From contig JADJQN010000003.1 in the NCBI GenBank assembly GCA_016712745.1, positions 496,001-560,000 on the forward strand: 64,000 nt of DNA, written 5' to 3'. The notes beneath the pieces were generated by a model. That model was not told the origin of the DNA and ran no database searches. It saw only the letters and a list, made by a program, of their open reading frames with translations. Position 1 is the stretch's first letter; the number at the start of each line of letters is the position of its first letter. The stretch is from Sandaracinaceae bacterium. GTDB taxonomy: Bacteria > Myxococcota_A > Polyangia > Polyangiales > JADJQN01. This document shows, one piece after another, positions 10,329 to 19,399 of this stretch. The position numbers were made by a program, and so were the translations under genes.

Positions 10329-11291
10329 TCAGAAAATGAACTCGACGCCAATTCCGGCGGAGGCCCCAATCCACTCTGCACGGTCGACGACACGGCCGTC
10401 TCGTAGCGCAAAATCGTCGCGTCGCAACGGGACGGTGAGCCCAAGGTCAGCGCGCACACGCAGAAAGTCCAAGAGTTTCCGGCTCAAACGAAGGCCGAGC
10501 TCGGGCGCTAGCCACATCGCATGGCCGGTATAGACCAAGTCGGCGCCAAAGCCTGTGGCCGTGACGCGGCCGACCTCAACGCCCAAAACCACATCGAGAC
10601 GGGTCGGGCCCTGGATGAACGCATAGGCGGCATTGGCATGGATGGCCCAGGCGCCTATGTCGGCGCCGACCGCTGCGTTGTTGTCGAGAAAGACGCGGCG
10701 CGAAGGAAGGAGTCGCGCACCAAGTGAGAAGCTCCAGCGCGAAAGCTCGAGACGCAGCGCCAGGTAAAGACGCACGTCCGTGGGAGGCACGAGGCCAATC
10801 GCGAAATCCGCACCGAGGGCGAGGCCGAATGCGATTGGAGTCGCGTCGCTGTCGACAAGTGGTGACGCTTGGACCGGCTCAGGTGTCGCGAGCACAGCAG
10901 CGGTTTCGTTCGTCGCGTTGGCTTGCTCCGGGCGCGCAGGCGTTTCAGCAAGCGCAATCGATGGATCGATCGCGATGGCTAGAATGAGCGCCGCCGCATT
11001 TGCAAGCTCGAGGCAATCATTCGAATGCAGCTCGCGTCCCGTCGCGCCGTTCACAGAGAGATTAAGGGAAAATTGATCTTCGAAGGAAATGCGTGCGACT
11101 GCATTCACGTTCTCGCGCGCATGCGCCGCATCACCTAGGAGACGCTCGACTTCGGTGAGCACCGCAGCCGAAGAAGGGCACGTCTCCGGCGCGCTCCAAT
11201 CGAGCGTCACTCCATCGATTGCGTACGCACGCGCGCTCATGAACGACAACAACGCCGTGAGTGCGTACCAAGATCGGCGCATGGGGCGCAT
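10329..11291 (-). CDS. Secreted outer-membrane-like protein upstream of the sigma factor
   Basis: About 320 aa, with a Sec signal peptide (hydrophobic run ending ARAYA-ID). Residues 25-110 form a soluble domain with a Cys pair (ETCPSS and NDCLEL) that resembles periplasmic domains found in related myxobacterial proteins. A Pro/Ala-rich linker follows, and from about residue 150 to the end alternating amphipathic strands finish in an aromatic residue (GVEFIF), as in outer-membrane beta-barrels. ATGs at 11291 and 11282 are both possible. The first is preferred because a GGGGG run precedes it. It is the first gene of a probable operon with the ECF sigma and anti-sigma-like genes. Function unknown. 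Confidence 0.65.
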   Translation of the reverse strand: MRPMRRSWYALTALLSFMSARAYAIDGVTLDWSAPETCPSSAAVLTEVERLLGDAAHARENVNAVARISFEDQFSLNLSVNGATGRELHSNDCLELANAAALILAIAIDPSIALAETPARPEQANATNETAAVLATPEPVQASPLVDSDATPIAFGLALGADFAIGLVPPTDVRLYLALRLELSRWSFSLGARLLPSRRVFLDNNAAVGADIGAWAIHANAAYAFIQGPTRLDVVLGVEVGRVTATGFGADLVYTGHAMWLAPELGLRLSRKLLDFLRVRADLGLTVPLRRDDFALRDGRVVDRAEWIGASAGIGVEFIF

Positions 11292-11404
11292 CTTTGCCCC
11301 CGATCTCCTCGTGAAGCAACCGCCTCCAAGCGCGGGCACGCCCCTTGACTCCGTGCGGTTCGAAGCTATCTACGCGCGCGTCCCCTAGGGACGAACGGAG
11401 CTTC

Positions 11405-13216
11405 ATGCGCACCACTCTCTTCACCTCCTTGATCGTGATTTCTTGTGCATTGACGGTTGGTTGCAACTCACGGGACGGACGCGGACGCATAGCGATTGAC
11501 GGCGCCATGGAGATCGATAGCGCCATCCTCGATCGCGACATGGGCACGTCGGAAGAAGACGCGTCCGAAGAGATGGACGAAGGCGTCCCCGACATCGATA
11601 TGGGCGTGACAGGAATCGACATGGGTTTCGACATGTCCATGTCAGTCGACATGGGCGCGGGGACGGACATGGGAGCTGGTTTTGACGGCGGTCCGGCCGC
11701 GGGCTTCGTCGGCGCGCCTTGCGAAACTGACGCGGACTGTGGAAGCTCCGCGGCGTGCATCGGCGCGCGCGATGCAGAAGGCGCAAGCACGGGCTTCGTT
11801 GATGGATATTGCATCTCGTTGCCGCCCAGTTGCGATGATGGCGCGTGCCCGAGCGGCACCGCGTGCTTCAACTTGAATCTCGGCGAGTCCGTTCCTGCCT
11901 GCATCGACGCGTGCACGAGCAGCAGCGAGTGCCGCTCAGGCTACGTATGCGATGCCGACGACACGTGTTGGCCGGGTTGCGATGAAACGCGTCCCTGCCC
12001 GAGCGGTCTTACGTGCGGCGCTTCAGGTGTTTGCGTGGATCCGATGACCCTTCCTATGTGCTCACCCTCGAATCCCACCGGTACCTGCGAAGGCGTCCAA
12101 GTGTGCGTGAGCGGCGTGTGCATGACGCCTCCGCCCTGCGATGAAGACACGCATGAGCCCAACGAGACGCGCACCGCGGCAACGACCGTGTCGGTCGGGA
12201 CGCCCATCGTCGCCGGACGTTGTGCGAGCGACACGGATTGGTACCGGATCGACGTTCCCGCCGGTCAAATCGTGCAAGTGCACGCGGCCTTCCCCGCTCC
12301 AACGACCGCGAACCTGGACCTCTACGCGTATCGCTCGGACGGTACGCCGCTTGGTGCGCGCGTCGCCGACATCGACTCAACGCCGTCATGGGCGCGCGCG
12401 TACGAGACCAGCGAAGAAGGCTTCGGCTTCTACACGGGCGCGACGACAGGCGGCACTTACTACGTGAAGGTCACCGGCGCGACCGCGGGAGCGGCGGGAA
12501 GCTACGTACTCACGACCACAAGCACGCCTTGGACGGACGGACTCAGCTGCACGGGCGCTGGTTACACGATGAGCCAGTGCACAGGCGGCTCAGCCGGTTC
12601 GCAAACGCTCATCGCCAATCCATTTCCTGATCCCGCTGACACATACGCCGGCTCGGAGTTCGTACACGACACCGTGTCCAACTATCGCTACCTGCGGCGC
12701 GAGACCTTGATGTTGATCCGCTACGCCGCGCACGAAGTCGAAGCTCGCTTCCCGGGAACGAACCCCATCGGCTTCATCGACCAATGTCAGCGCAACGCCA
12801 TCACGCCCGGCTACGACGTGGACGACCCGCGTCATCCCGAGAGCACGCATGATCAAGGCGGCAACATCGACATCGCGTACTACCAAACTGGCAGCGATAA
12901 CCACGCGCGCATCATCTGCGACAACGCAGAAGGATCCGAAGACGGCTCCTATTGCTTGGCCTCGGCAGGCACCACGCACATCGTCGATCTACAACGTCAG
13001 GTCTACTTCATGGCCATGCTGACGCGTTCGCCGCGTGTGCGCGTGATCGGCGTCGACCGCGTGATCGCGCCCTTGCTCGAGGCCCAAGCGCGCACCATGC
13101 AAAGCTCCGGCGTCATCACGATGACCGAAATGAACGCCGTCATCGACTCAATGGCCTACGGCGACGGCTGGCCCTTCCACCATCACCACATCCACCTCTC
13201 CCTCGACTGGCTCTGA
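11405..13216 (+). CDS. Lipoprotein with Cys-rich, PPC-like and LAS-type zinc peptidase domains
   Basis: A 603-aa lipoprotein. The ATG at 11405 starts a signal peptide with lipobox ALTVGC. It is followed by a DMG-rich linker (about 30-100), a Cys-rich section of short EGF/Dickkopf-like modules (about 105-265), a PPC-like beta-sandwich (about 265-385; begins EPNETRTAA, includes DTDWYRIDVPAG) and a C-terminal domain. The C-terminal domain contains H-x6-D (THDQGGNID) and, near the end, HHHHIH. That is the zinc-binding pattern of LAS peptidases such as MepA-type murein endopeptidases. I infer a cell-wall or secreted-peptide hydrolase. The PPC domain normally accompanies secreted peptidases, which agrees. 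It is divergent from the beta-barrel/sigma operon. Confidence 0.75.
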   Translation: MRTTLFTSLIVISCALTVGCNSRDGRGRIAIDGAMEIDSAILDRDMGTSEEDASEEMDEGVPDIDMGVTGIDMGFDMSMSVDMGAGTDMGAGFDGGPAAGFVGAPCETDADCGSSAACIGARDAEGASTGFVDGYCISLPPSCDDGACPSGTACFNLNLGESVPACIDACTSSSECRSGYVCDADDTCWPGCDETRPCPSGLTCGASGVCVDPMTLPMCSPSNPTGTCEGVQVCVSGVCMTPPPCDEDTHEPNETRTAATTVSVGTPIVAGRCASDTDWYRIDVPAGQIVQVHAAFPAPTTANLDLYAYRSDGTPLGARVADIDSTPSWARAYETSEEGFGFYTGATTGGTYYVKVTGATAGAAGSYVLTTTSTPWTDGLSCTGAGYTMSQCTGGSAGSQTLIANPFPDPADTYAGSEFVHDTVSNYRYLRRETLMLIRYAAHEVEARFPGTNPIGFIDQCQRNAITPGYDVDDPRHPESTHDQGGNIDIAYYQTGSDNHARIICDNAEGSEDGSYCLASAGTTHIVDLQRQVYFMAMLTRSPRVRVIGVDRVIAPLLEAQARTMQSSGVITMTEMNAVIDSMAYGDGWPFHHHHIHLSLDWL

Positions 13217-13236
13217 ACACCCGCTGGCGGGGGATT

Positions 13237-13264
13237 AACCGCCAAGTCACCACAGGCGCCAGCT
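13237..13264. repeat. Copy of a dispersed AACCGCCAAG...CGCCAGCT repeat
   Basis: A 28-bp segment begins AACCGCCAAG and ends CGCCAGCT, exactly like the segment at 61252-61279. The ten bases between are partly conserved. It lies in the 89-bp spacer between two convergent genes. Two copies of the same length in intergenic positions 48 kb apart suggest a dispersed repeat family. Confidence 0.55.
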
Positions 13265-13305
13265 GGGCGACCTCGAATTAATAAAAGGACTCTTTCCTTC
13301 GAAGA

Positions 13306-14040
13306 TCAGCTGGGGCGGGGTGCGGGTTCGACGCGGACTTGTTGGCCGTCGGGGCGCGGCGGCGCGTTTGGGCGTGGGAGGCCGTTGTCGCCGTAGGCGA
13401 ATTTGCCCGAGCCCATCAGCGATTCGCCGCGTGCGACAGCTTCGGGTTGCCAGGAGGCTTCCATGGACGGGCGACCTAGCACGCCTGTGCGTTGCACGGT
13501 GCGACGGGCTGCGGCGGGGGGCGCTTGGCGCATGGAAGGCGGCGGAATCGAGTCGTCCGAAAGATCTTCGACCATGTCGTCGAGCTGCATCTCGGTCGTG
13601 TGTTCGCTCGTCGCGAGCACCGGAATCGAAATGGACGGAGCATCGCTCGCCAAGGGAGGCGGGTAGTCCGACGGAGGTGCATCCTCGATATCGGCAATGT
13701 CGACTTCGCCCGTGCCACGGCCGCCACCTTCAGCGGCGAGGGAAAGGCGCTCGAAGACGACGTCGTTGCGGGCGTCGAGCTCGAGGCGGTCGAGCGTGAT
13801 CTCGAAACGCTCCGGTGGATACGCATCATCGCCCTGATCCATACGCGCGACGCAGGTGCCGCCACCTTCGAAAACCGGCGAGCCATCTGCGAGGCGTACG
13901 CTGAAGCGAACGCTGCTGCCTTCGGCTACGTCTATGCCAGTCCAGAGCGTGATGCACGAGCCCTCGACGCGGGGTGCAAGACCATCGACCAGCTCAGCGA
14001 GCTCTGAGAACGGCGTTTCTACAATCAGGGTATCGGTCAT
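13306..14040 (-). CDS. PilZ-like domain protein with disordered tail
   Basis: A 244-aa cytoplasmic protein. Residues 1-110 resemble the PilZ-like beta-barrel found in many myxobacterial proteins: strands around CITLWTGIDVAEGSSVRFSV and a later ERFEITLDRLEL stretch. The canonical RxxxR and D/NxSxxG c-di-GMP motifs are not evident, so ligand binding is doubtful. The rest (about 120-244) is Pro/Ser/Asp-rich and probably disordered. The start ATG overlaps the stop of xseB (ATGA). The PilZ assignment is by pattern only. Confidence 0.5.
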   Translation of the reverse strand: MTDTLIVETPFSELAELVDGLAPRVEGSCITLWTGIDVAEGSSVRFSVRLADGSPVFEGGGTCVARMDQGDDAYPPERFEITLDRLELDARNDVVFERLSLAAEGGGRGTGEVDIADIEDAPPSDYPPPLASDAPSISIPVLATSEHTTEMQLDDMVEDLSDDSIPPPSMRQAPPAAARRTVQRTGVLGRPSMEASWQPEAVARGESLMGSGKFAYGDNGLPRPNAPPRPDGQQVRVEPAPRPS

Positions 14041-14300
14041 TCTTCCTCTTCGTCATTGAATGGACGCGTCGTCAAACCTTCACCATCCGCGAGAAGGAGC
14101 TCGACTCTCTTCTCGGCCTCATCGAGGCGCTTTCCACCGAGGCGTGAAAGCTTCACACCCTCTTCGAACATGGCGAGCGATTGCTCGAGGGGCAGGTCTC
14201 CGCGCTCGAGCTTGTCTACGACCGTTTCCAATCGCTGCACGATCTCTTCGAAGGCAGGCTCAGTCGAGGGGCTCTTTTTTTTCGCGCTATCGGTAGCCAT
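14037..14300 (-). CDS. xseB: Exodeoxyribonuclease VII small subunit
   Basis: An 87-aa subunit of exonuclease VII, which degrades single-stranded DNA in both directions together with XseA. The family signature is clear: FEEIVQRLETVVDKLERGDL, then LEQSLAMFEEGVKL and a Leu/Glu-rich second helix. The length fits the family (about 80 aa). An ATG at 14315 in the same frame is also possible, but its AGAAGG lies directly against the codon, so 14300 is preferred with reservation. The acidic C-terminus (EEEE) overlaps the start of the PilZ-like gene. xseA is not in the window. Confidence 0.92.
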   Translation of the reverse strand: MATDSAKKKSPSTEPAFEEIVQRLETVVDKLERGDLPLEQSLAMFEEGVKLSRLGGKRLDEAEKRVELLLADGEGLTTRPFNDEEEE

Positions 14301-14364
14301 AGATTCGCGGGGCATCCTTCTGAAGACGAGCGTGCACGACCGTACGCTCTAAGGTCAATGCTGT

Positions 14365-15015
14365 TCACAGGCCGAAGAACGCGCGAAGGCTCCACGATAC
14401 GTAGGAAAGCCCGTGGCTTTCGATGACGGAGATGCCCATCGCCATGCCTAAATGAAAGCTGCGAGCGGGATTGATTTCAAAACCCGCTTCGATCCCAGCT
14501 CCATACATCGAGTCGGCGAGTGTCGTATTGAAGCGTTGTCGGATCAACACGCCGAGGTCAAAGCGTGCCGCGACAAATGGGGTGAGGCGACGAACGGCAC
14601 GAAGCGCTTGATATCCAACCACAGCCGAAACGCGCAATGCGATGTCGTCTTCGTCGAAGGTGTAGCGACGCTGCCCCGCATCGCCAAGAACACCGAGTCG
14701 CAACGCGCCAGTCGGCGCGTAGCCACCGATCGAGATGCCGTTCACGGGACCTCCGCCGTTGCTGTCGCTCAGCGAATAGTGAACGTAGCCGATCTCAACG
14801 CGCGGGCCTTTCCAGTAGCGCGGTGTGTTGGGATCGCGGCGCGGCGCAGCAGCGGTTGTACCGGCCGGAGCCACGCTCGCTCCAGCGACGTGCGGGTCGC
14901 TTAGTGCGGCGGATGTCTCAACGCCACGTGCGCGGCGCGGCGGATCGGCGTAGGCAGTCGCGCTAAATGCGGCGAGCGCGGAGAGAGTCAGCGCAATGGC
15001 GCGCAATGCTCTCAC
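14365..15015 (-). CDS. Secreted beta-barrel-like protein
   Basis: A 216-aa protein with a Sec signal peptide (AALAAFSATAYA-DP). After a Pro/Ala-rich linker, residues from about 70 show alternating beta-strands (VEIGYVHYSL, GISIGGYA, LRLGVLGD) and a terminal hydrophobic strand ending FFGL, as in small outer-membrane barrels. The GTG start overlaps the stop of the upstream lipoprotein gene (GTGA), so the gene is coupled to it and to the HEAT-repeat gene. Function unknown. Confidence 0.6.
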   Translation of the reverse strand: MRALRAIALTLSALAAFSATAYADPPRRARGVETSAALSDPHVAGASVAPAGTTAAAPRRDPNTPRYWKGPRVEIGYVHYSLSDSNGGGPVNGISIGGYAPTGALRLGVLGDAGQRRYTFDEDDIALRVSAVVGYQALRAVRRLTPFVAARFDLGVLIRQRFNTTLADSMYGAGIEAGFEINPARSFHLGMAMGISVIESHGLSYVSWSLRAFFGL

Positions 15016-15560
15016 GAAGCCGCCTCGAGAACATCGAACGCTGCGATCATGCGATCCACCTCAACCGTATCGAGCGAGGCGCTCGCCTCGAAGACCATAT
15101 GAATCACCACACCGCCAGGCCCATCGAATGACACGCGCCGGAACGTTCGCGGATTGAGATTGGTGCGTTCGCTCAGCATCTCCCAACCGGCGTCACCGGA
15201 ATCGGTGAGCACCGCGCGTGGCGCGACCAAAATTGTTTCCATATCGATCGCCGCAATCTCAGCGTCTAGCTCGACCTGATCGCGGGCCGTACCGCTTGTG
15301 AACGTGATCGACAGATTGTACTTCGCAGGGAGGAGCGCTGCGTCGAGACTGGCCTCCGCGACGTGCGGCGCGGGGATCTCGAGCACGATTCCCGATGCAT
15401 CCTCGCTATCGACTTGCCAGGGCGGCGAGAGATAGCGAAGCACGTATTCACCACCCGGCGATCGATACTCCGTCAGGCCGGCGTTCGGGCTTGTCGCGCA
15501 GGAGCCGCAGCCCGAAAAGATGAACGCCAAGGATAACAAGCAGGTGTTCTTGAAGTTCAT
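15012..15560 (-). CDS. Hypothetical lipoprotein
   Basis: A 182-aa lipoprotein with signal peptide and lipobox (SLAFIFSGC-GSC). The mature part is a mixed alpha/beta domain (GEYVLRYLSPPWQVD, then TLNPRTFRRVSFDGPGG-like strands and a terminal helix). It resembles the PsbP/Mog1-like fold of small lipoproteins, but that is only an impression. The ATG overlaps the stop of the HEAT-repeat gene (ATGA). No catalytic motif is visible. Confidence 0.6.
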   Translation of the reverse strand: MNFKNTCLLSLAFIFSGCGSCATSPNAGLTEYRSPGGEYVLRYLSPPWQVDSEDASGIVLEIPAPHVAEASLDAALLPAKYNLSITFTSGTARDQVELDAEIAAIDMETILVAPRAVLTDSGDAGWEMLSERTNLNPRTFRRVSFDGPGGVVIHMVFEASASLDTVEVDRMIAAFDVLEAAS

Positions 15561-17554
15561 CGCAGAGCCGCCGTCATTTGCGTGGAGAAGATGTTGGCGT
15601 CACCGCTCACTAGATCTGCCAAAAGAATGAGACCTTCTGTCATTGGGGTCATCCGCAACCAGCGTCCATCTTCCAAAACTACGTCCACTGATGTCTGCGC
15701 AGACGTAGTCGTCGTGTGGTTTACCCAACGTGCGACGAGGACACGCGAGCCCGATTCGCGAACGTCATGGCGCGACACGACGTAGCCATCGGCGACCATT
15801 CGAAGCAGATCGAAGACATGTGAATCGGTTTCTGTTCGTGCGATGCCGCGAACGCGCGCGCGCTGTGCATCGCTCAAGGCAAAGCTTGCGAGGGCACGCG
15901 CGCATGCAACGCGAACCGCCGGGACTTCATCGTCGAGCAAGCGCAGCAACGCGCCGACAGCCTCGGTGTCATGCGCGATGCCGAGGGCACGGGCCGCCGT
16001 TGCACGCACTCGCGGATCATTTGCGCGCAGAAAGCGCCGCATCGCCTCGCGCGTGCGCCTACGGTCACGGTAGGACAACGCGGGAAGCTCACGCGCCAGC
16101 AAGAGAAGTGACTCTGGGCCCCGCTGCACATCGGCGAGGTGGTGAAAGAGCGTTTCCGCTTCGACATAGCCGCGTAGCGACAAGATCGCCATCGCCATAC
16201 GCCTATAGCACTCGGCATCCTCTTCGCGACGGAGTGCCGCAGTGAGAGCGTCGAGCGCGCTCCCATCGCCCAGGAGCTCAAACCCAAGCGCACTTTCGGC
16301 GCGGCGCTGCGCGTTCGCATCCGCGAGCCCTGCACGTAGCCAGCGGCTCACATCACTGTCACGAGCGAGCGCGCGGGTGAGGATCGAAAGGCGCGGCGCT
16401 ACAACGTCGCGGTGGCGAACAAGCTCGCGCAGCGCATCCGCTCGCACCGATGCCGGAATCTCATGCTCCCAAGTCCGCAAGCCGACACCCACAGCCGTAT
16501 AGACTTTGGCGCCGTTGGGTCCCGAAAGCTCAGCTACTAACGCAGAAATCCCCGCCCCGTGGTCCAGACGCGCCAGCGCGAATGCAACGGCCTGCTTGTC
16601 TGGGGCCGAATCGATCAAGGGGCGCATCACGTCGACCCAGGCGCTGTCGCTCGATCCGAGGAGCTCGGTCTGCGCTGCATCGCGTGTCGCCGAGGCAGGC
16701 CCGGCGAGAATTCTGCCAACCTCACCGCTTGCCGATTGCGGCTCAGCGCGCATCCACGCAACGATGGCAATCGCCGCCGCGTCCGCGTCGTCAGAACGCA
16801 GGGCGTCGGCGAATAGACCGCGCGAATCGCGTGCGCCGAGAAGCCCCAGGGCGCGCAGAATGCCTCGCCGAACAGCGACATCGCTGTCGGCGCGATGGGC
16901 TAGGAGCGCTGGAATCGCGCGATCGTCCTGCATGGCGACGAGCGCGTTTACCGCGGCCAAGCGTTCGGCAGCGTGCGAGCTATCGAGCATTCCGATAAGG
17001 GGAACCAAGGCGCGACCATCGCCCATTTCACCGAGCGTCTCGATTGCGATCTGCGCGAGCACCGGATCACGAAGCGCACGCAAGAGGCGTGGGACCGCAC
17101 GCGCGCCCACGCGCAGCAAAGCGGCACGCGCGGTTGTCGCGTCCTGCGTATCGGCAAGTGCTGCGACAAGCTCTCGAATCGCTTCGTCCGACGAGAACGA
17201 ACCCAGGGCGAAGATAAGTTCACGGTCACGCACCAAACGACGGGCATCAATTAAAGCATTCACGGCTTCCGGCCTGCCCATCCGCGCGATGGCACGAATC
17301 ATCGCCAGGCGCTCCCCTTGAAACGCCGTGCGACCGAGCTGAGCGCCGAGAGTCGTAGTGGACGAACGCGGATCGCCATACATCGCCAAGAGCTCAACTG
17401 CGCGCTGGCGCTCGATTGGATCGCTCGAGCCAAGCATTTGCTCCGCACGCGGTTCAACCAAAACCCGGCTCCAGGCGTCGGCGTGCGCCAGCGTCGCTCC
17501 AAACGAAACGCCTAGAATGCACAGCCAAGATGAAATCCGTGCCGAGAGGTTCAC
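15557..17554 (-). CDS. Exported HEAT-repeat protein
   Basis: A 665-aa protein with a Sec signal peptide (ILGVSFGATLAHA-DA) from a GTG start. Nearly the whole protein is made of HEAT-like helical repeats with the recurring pattern (D)xxAVxALIxxLxDxxxxVRxxAxxALGxxG; clear copies include EAVNALIDARRL, AIETLGEMGDGRALVPLIG and ATAARALGIAHDTEAVGAL. The last 80 or so residues are a beta-rich tail (VLVARWVNHTTT, then DVVLEDGRWLRM). The likely role is a periplasmic protein-binding scaffold. It is the first gene of a three-gene coupled set and divergent from ribF, with 52 bp between the starts. Confidence 0.8.
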   Translation of the reverse strand: MNLSARISSWLCILGVSFGATLAHADAWSRVLVEPRAEQMLGSSDPIERQRAVELLAMYGDPRSSTTTLGAQLGRTAFQGERLAMIRAIARMGRPEAVNALIDARRLVRDRELIFALGSFSSDEAIRELVAALADTQDATTARAALLRVGARAVPRLLRALRDPVLAQIAIETLGEMGDGRALVPLIGMLDSSHAAERLAAVNALVAMQDDRAIPALLAHRADSDVAVRRGILRALGLLGARDSRGLFADALRSDDADAAAIAIVAWMRAEPQSASGEVGRILAGPASATRDAAQTELLGSSDSAWVDVMRPLIDSAPDKQAVAFALARLDHGAGISALVAELSGPNGAKVYTAVGVGLRTWEHEIPASVRADALRELVRHRDVVAPRLSILTRALARDSDVSRWLRAGLADANAQRRAESALGFELLGDGSALDALTAALRREEDAECYRRMAMAILSLRGYVEAETLFHHLADVQRGPESLLLLARELPALSYRDRRRTREAMRRFLRANDPRVRATAARALGIAHDTEAVGALLRLLDDEVPAVRVACARALASFALSDAQRARVRGIARTETDSHVFDLLRMVADGYVVSRHDVRESGSRVLVARWVNHTTTTSAQTSVDVVLEDGRWLRMTPMTEGLILLADLVSGDANIFSTQMTAALR

Positions 17555-17606
17555 GTACGCGAGAGGTTACCGCGAGGCCGATGATGTTGCATACTTGTGC
17601 GCTCGC

Positions 17607-18548
17607 ATGAATCCAAGCGCCGCGAAAATAGCAGGGGAAGGCTCGGTCGCTCTCCCGGGCAACTACGACGGCGTCCACCTCGGCCATCAAGCGCTCCTTG
17701 CGGCAGCACGGATGCACGCTGCGCGTTTGGCATCGCGCGTGGTCGTGCTCACCTTCGATCCACATCCCCTTCAGCTCCTAGCGCCAGAGCGAGCACCGAA
17801 ACAACTCACCACGCGCGAACGACGCGCGCAGCTATTGCGCCTCGCAGGTGCCGACGATGTTCGCGTGGTTCGCTTCGACGAGGATTTCGCCAAGCAGTCG
17901 CCGACCGATTTCGTTGACAGCATCCTCGTCAAGGAGTTGCGCGCTCGCGCGATTGTCGTCGGATCTGATTTTCGTTTTGGCGAAGGCCGCGCCGGCGATC
18001 TGCCAATGTTGCGAAGCCTGGGCGAGACCAGAAATTTCAGCGTCGAGGAAGTCGCGCCCGTTATTGATGACGGCTCGATCGTCTCGTCGACGCGCGTGCG
18101 TCAATGTCTCGAAAACGGTGAGGTCCGGGAGGCTGCTCGATTACTTTCGCGCGCGCACGACGTCGACGGGACGGTGGTCGAGGGAAATCGCCGCGGTCGT
18201 ACGATCGGATTTCCCACCGCCAATCTGCAATGCGATCCGGTTCTCTTGCCGCGGGACGGCGTCTATATGATCGCCGCACGTGTGCTGGACGACGCTCGCG
18301 TGGTACCGGGCGTTTTGAATATCGGCACCCGGCCCACGCTCGCTGCGGGCCGATCGTTCGAAGCGCATCTCTTTGATTTCGACCGCGACATTTACGGAAA
18401 ACGGTTGCGTGTGGCCTTCCTTGAGCGGCTGCGTGACGAAAAGAAATTCGATGGAATCGACTCGCTAACCGCTCAAATTCAATCGGACGTAGCGCTCGCC
18501 AAAGAAGCGTGGGCAAATACCCCGATGGGCCTCGTCCAATGGATGTGA
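17607..18548 (+). CDS. ribF: Bifunctional riboflavin kinase / FAD synthetase
   Basis: A 313-aa cytoplasmic enzyme that phosphorylates riboflavin to FMN and adenylates FMN to FAD. The N-terminal nucleotidyltransferase domain shows LPGNYDGVHLGHQALL (Tyr where most family members have Phe) and DFRFG. The C-terminal kinase domain shows GFPTAN and PGVLNIGTRPT. The length equals the usual 313 aa. The ATG at 17607 is the first start consistent with the family, although the frame is open further upstream into the divergent gene. Its end overlaps the next gene by 10 bp. No FMN riboswitch fits in the 52-bp spacer. Confidence 0.95.
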   Translation: MNPSAAKIAGEGSVALPGNYDGVHLGHQALLAAARMHAARLASRVVVLTFDPHPLQLLAPERAPKQLTTRERRAQLLRLAGADDVRVVRFDEDFAKQSPTDFVDSILVKELRARAIVVGSDFRFGEGRAGDLPMLRSLGETRNFSVEEVAPVIDDGSIVSSTRVRQCLENGEVREAARLLSRAHDVDGTVVEGNRRGRTIGFPTANLQCDPVLLPRDGVYMIAARVLDDARVVPGVLNIGTRPTLAAGRSFEAHLFDFDRDIYGKRLRVAFLERLRDEKKFDGIDSLTAQIQSDVALAKEAWANTPMGLVQWM

Positions 18549-19372
18549 ACGAGTTGAAGAGCTGGACGCGAGAGAAGCTCGAAGGCGCGCTCGCGGCGCG
18601 GGGCGTTTCGGGCGTGGAGTTTTTGACGCGAACCGAACTCGTCAATCTACTCACAAACCGCAACGACGGTGCGCGCACGCCGCTCGCGATTGCTCGCTCC
18701 CTTCTGCGCACCCTTGTCGAGCGAACTTTCCCTGCCGAGGTGACAGCGCCCGCGGCTCGCCCCCGCGCAGCTACGACGGCGACGTCTGCGGACGACGTTT
18801 CCCTAGTCTCGGCGTCAGGCGAGCCAAGCGAAACGTCGTCTACCGTCGCGAGCCCTGCTCCGGACGATGAGCCGATTCAGACGCGCACAATGGCACGACT
18901 ACTCGCGAATCAAGGACATCAGCAGCGCGCGCTCGCAATCTACGCACGCCTTCTGCAGGCGAGCCCGAACGACAGCGAGCTACGCGCCGAGCGCGACGAG
19001 CTAGCTACGACCGGCGCCCTTTCTCTCGATACCGACTATGCGAGCGACAGTGTCGAGGTGACCCGCACGCACCCAACTTCTCTGTTCATACGCTGGGAGC
19101 TCAGCCACGGTGGCGTGAAACGCGCGGCGGCGCTCCACGCGGGCGCGGCCACGCTCACGGTACGCGTAGTAAGTATTGAAGCCGACGAACACGCGGTGGT
19201 CACCACTCACGTACGCGAATTCACGGCGGAAGGACGCGTAGGCGAGCGTTTGATTTCGGAAATCGCGCCGCATGCGATTTGCCTCGTCGCTGTCGGAATC
19301 GGAGAAGGCGACAGTTTCGTCTCGATCGCGCATACGGCGGAGCCTCTTCAGGGAGTGAGCCAGAGCAACTAG
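18539..19372 (+). CDS. SAP/Rho-N-like plus DUF4912-like protein
   Basis: A 277-aa protein. Residues 1-40 form a small helical domain of SAP/Rho-N type (VNELKSWTREKLEGALAARG, then FLTRTELVNLL). A Ser/Ala/Thr-rich linker follows, then a short TPR-like helix pair at about 125-155 (MARLLANQGHQQRALAIYARLL). The C-terminal 100 residues resemble DUF4912: TSLFIRWEL near the start, a central beta-strand LTVRVVSIE, and AHxIxLVAVGI-like end strands. The start overlaps the ribF stop. Rho-N plus DUF4912 is a known pairing of unknown function. Confidence 0.6.
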   Translation: MDVNELKSWTREKLEGALAARGVSGVEFLTRTELVNLLTNRNDGARTPLAIARSLLRTLVERTFPAEVTAPAARPRAATTATSADDVSLVSASGEPSETSSTVASPAPDDEPIQTRTMARLLANQGHQQRALAIYARLLQASPNDSELRAERDELATTGALSLDTDYASDSVEVTRTHPTSLFIRWELSHGGVKRAAALHAGAATLTVRVVSIEADEHAVVTTHVREFTAEGRVGERLISEIAPHAICLVAVGIGEGDSFVSIAHTAEPLQGVSQSN

Positions 19373-19399
19373 CGAAGCGCCCGGCCGATGAGGCGTTCG

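Noticed and set aside
13217..13305. Intrinsic terminator between the peptidase gene and the PilZ-like gene
   Set aside because: CCCGC-TG-GCGGG is short and not followed by a T-run on either strand.
17555..17606. Possible FMN riboswitch before ribF
   Set aside because: The spacer is only 52 bp between divergent starts, too short for the conserved RFN element, and none of its motifs is seen.
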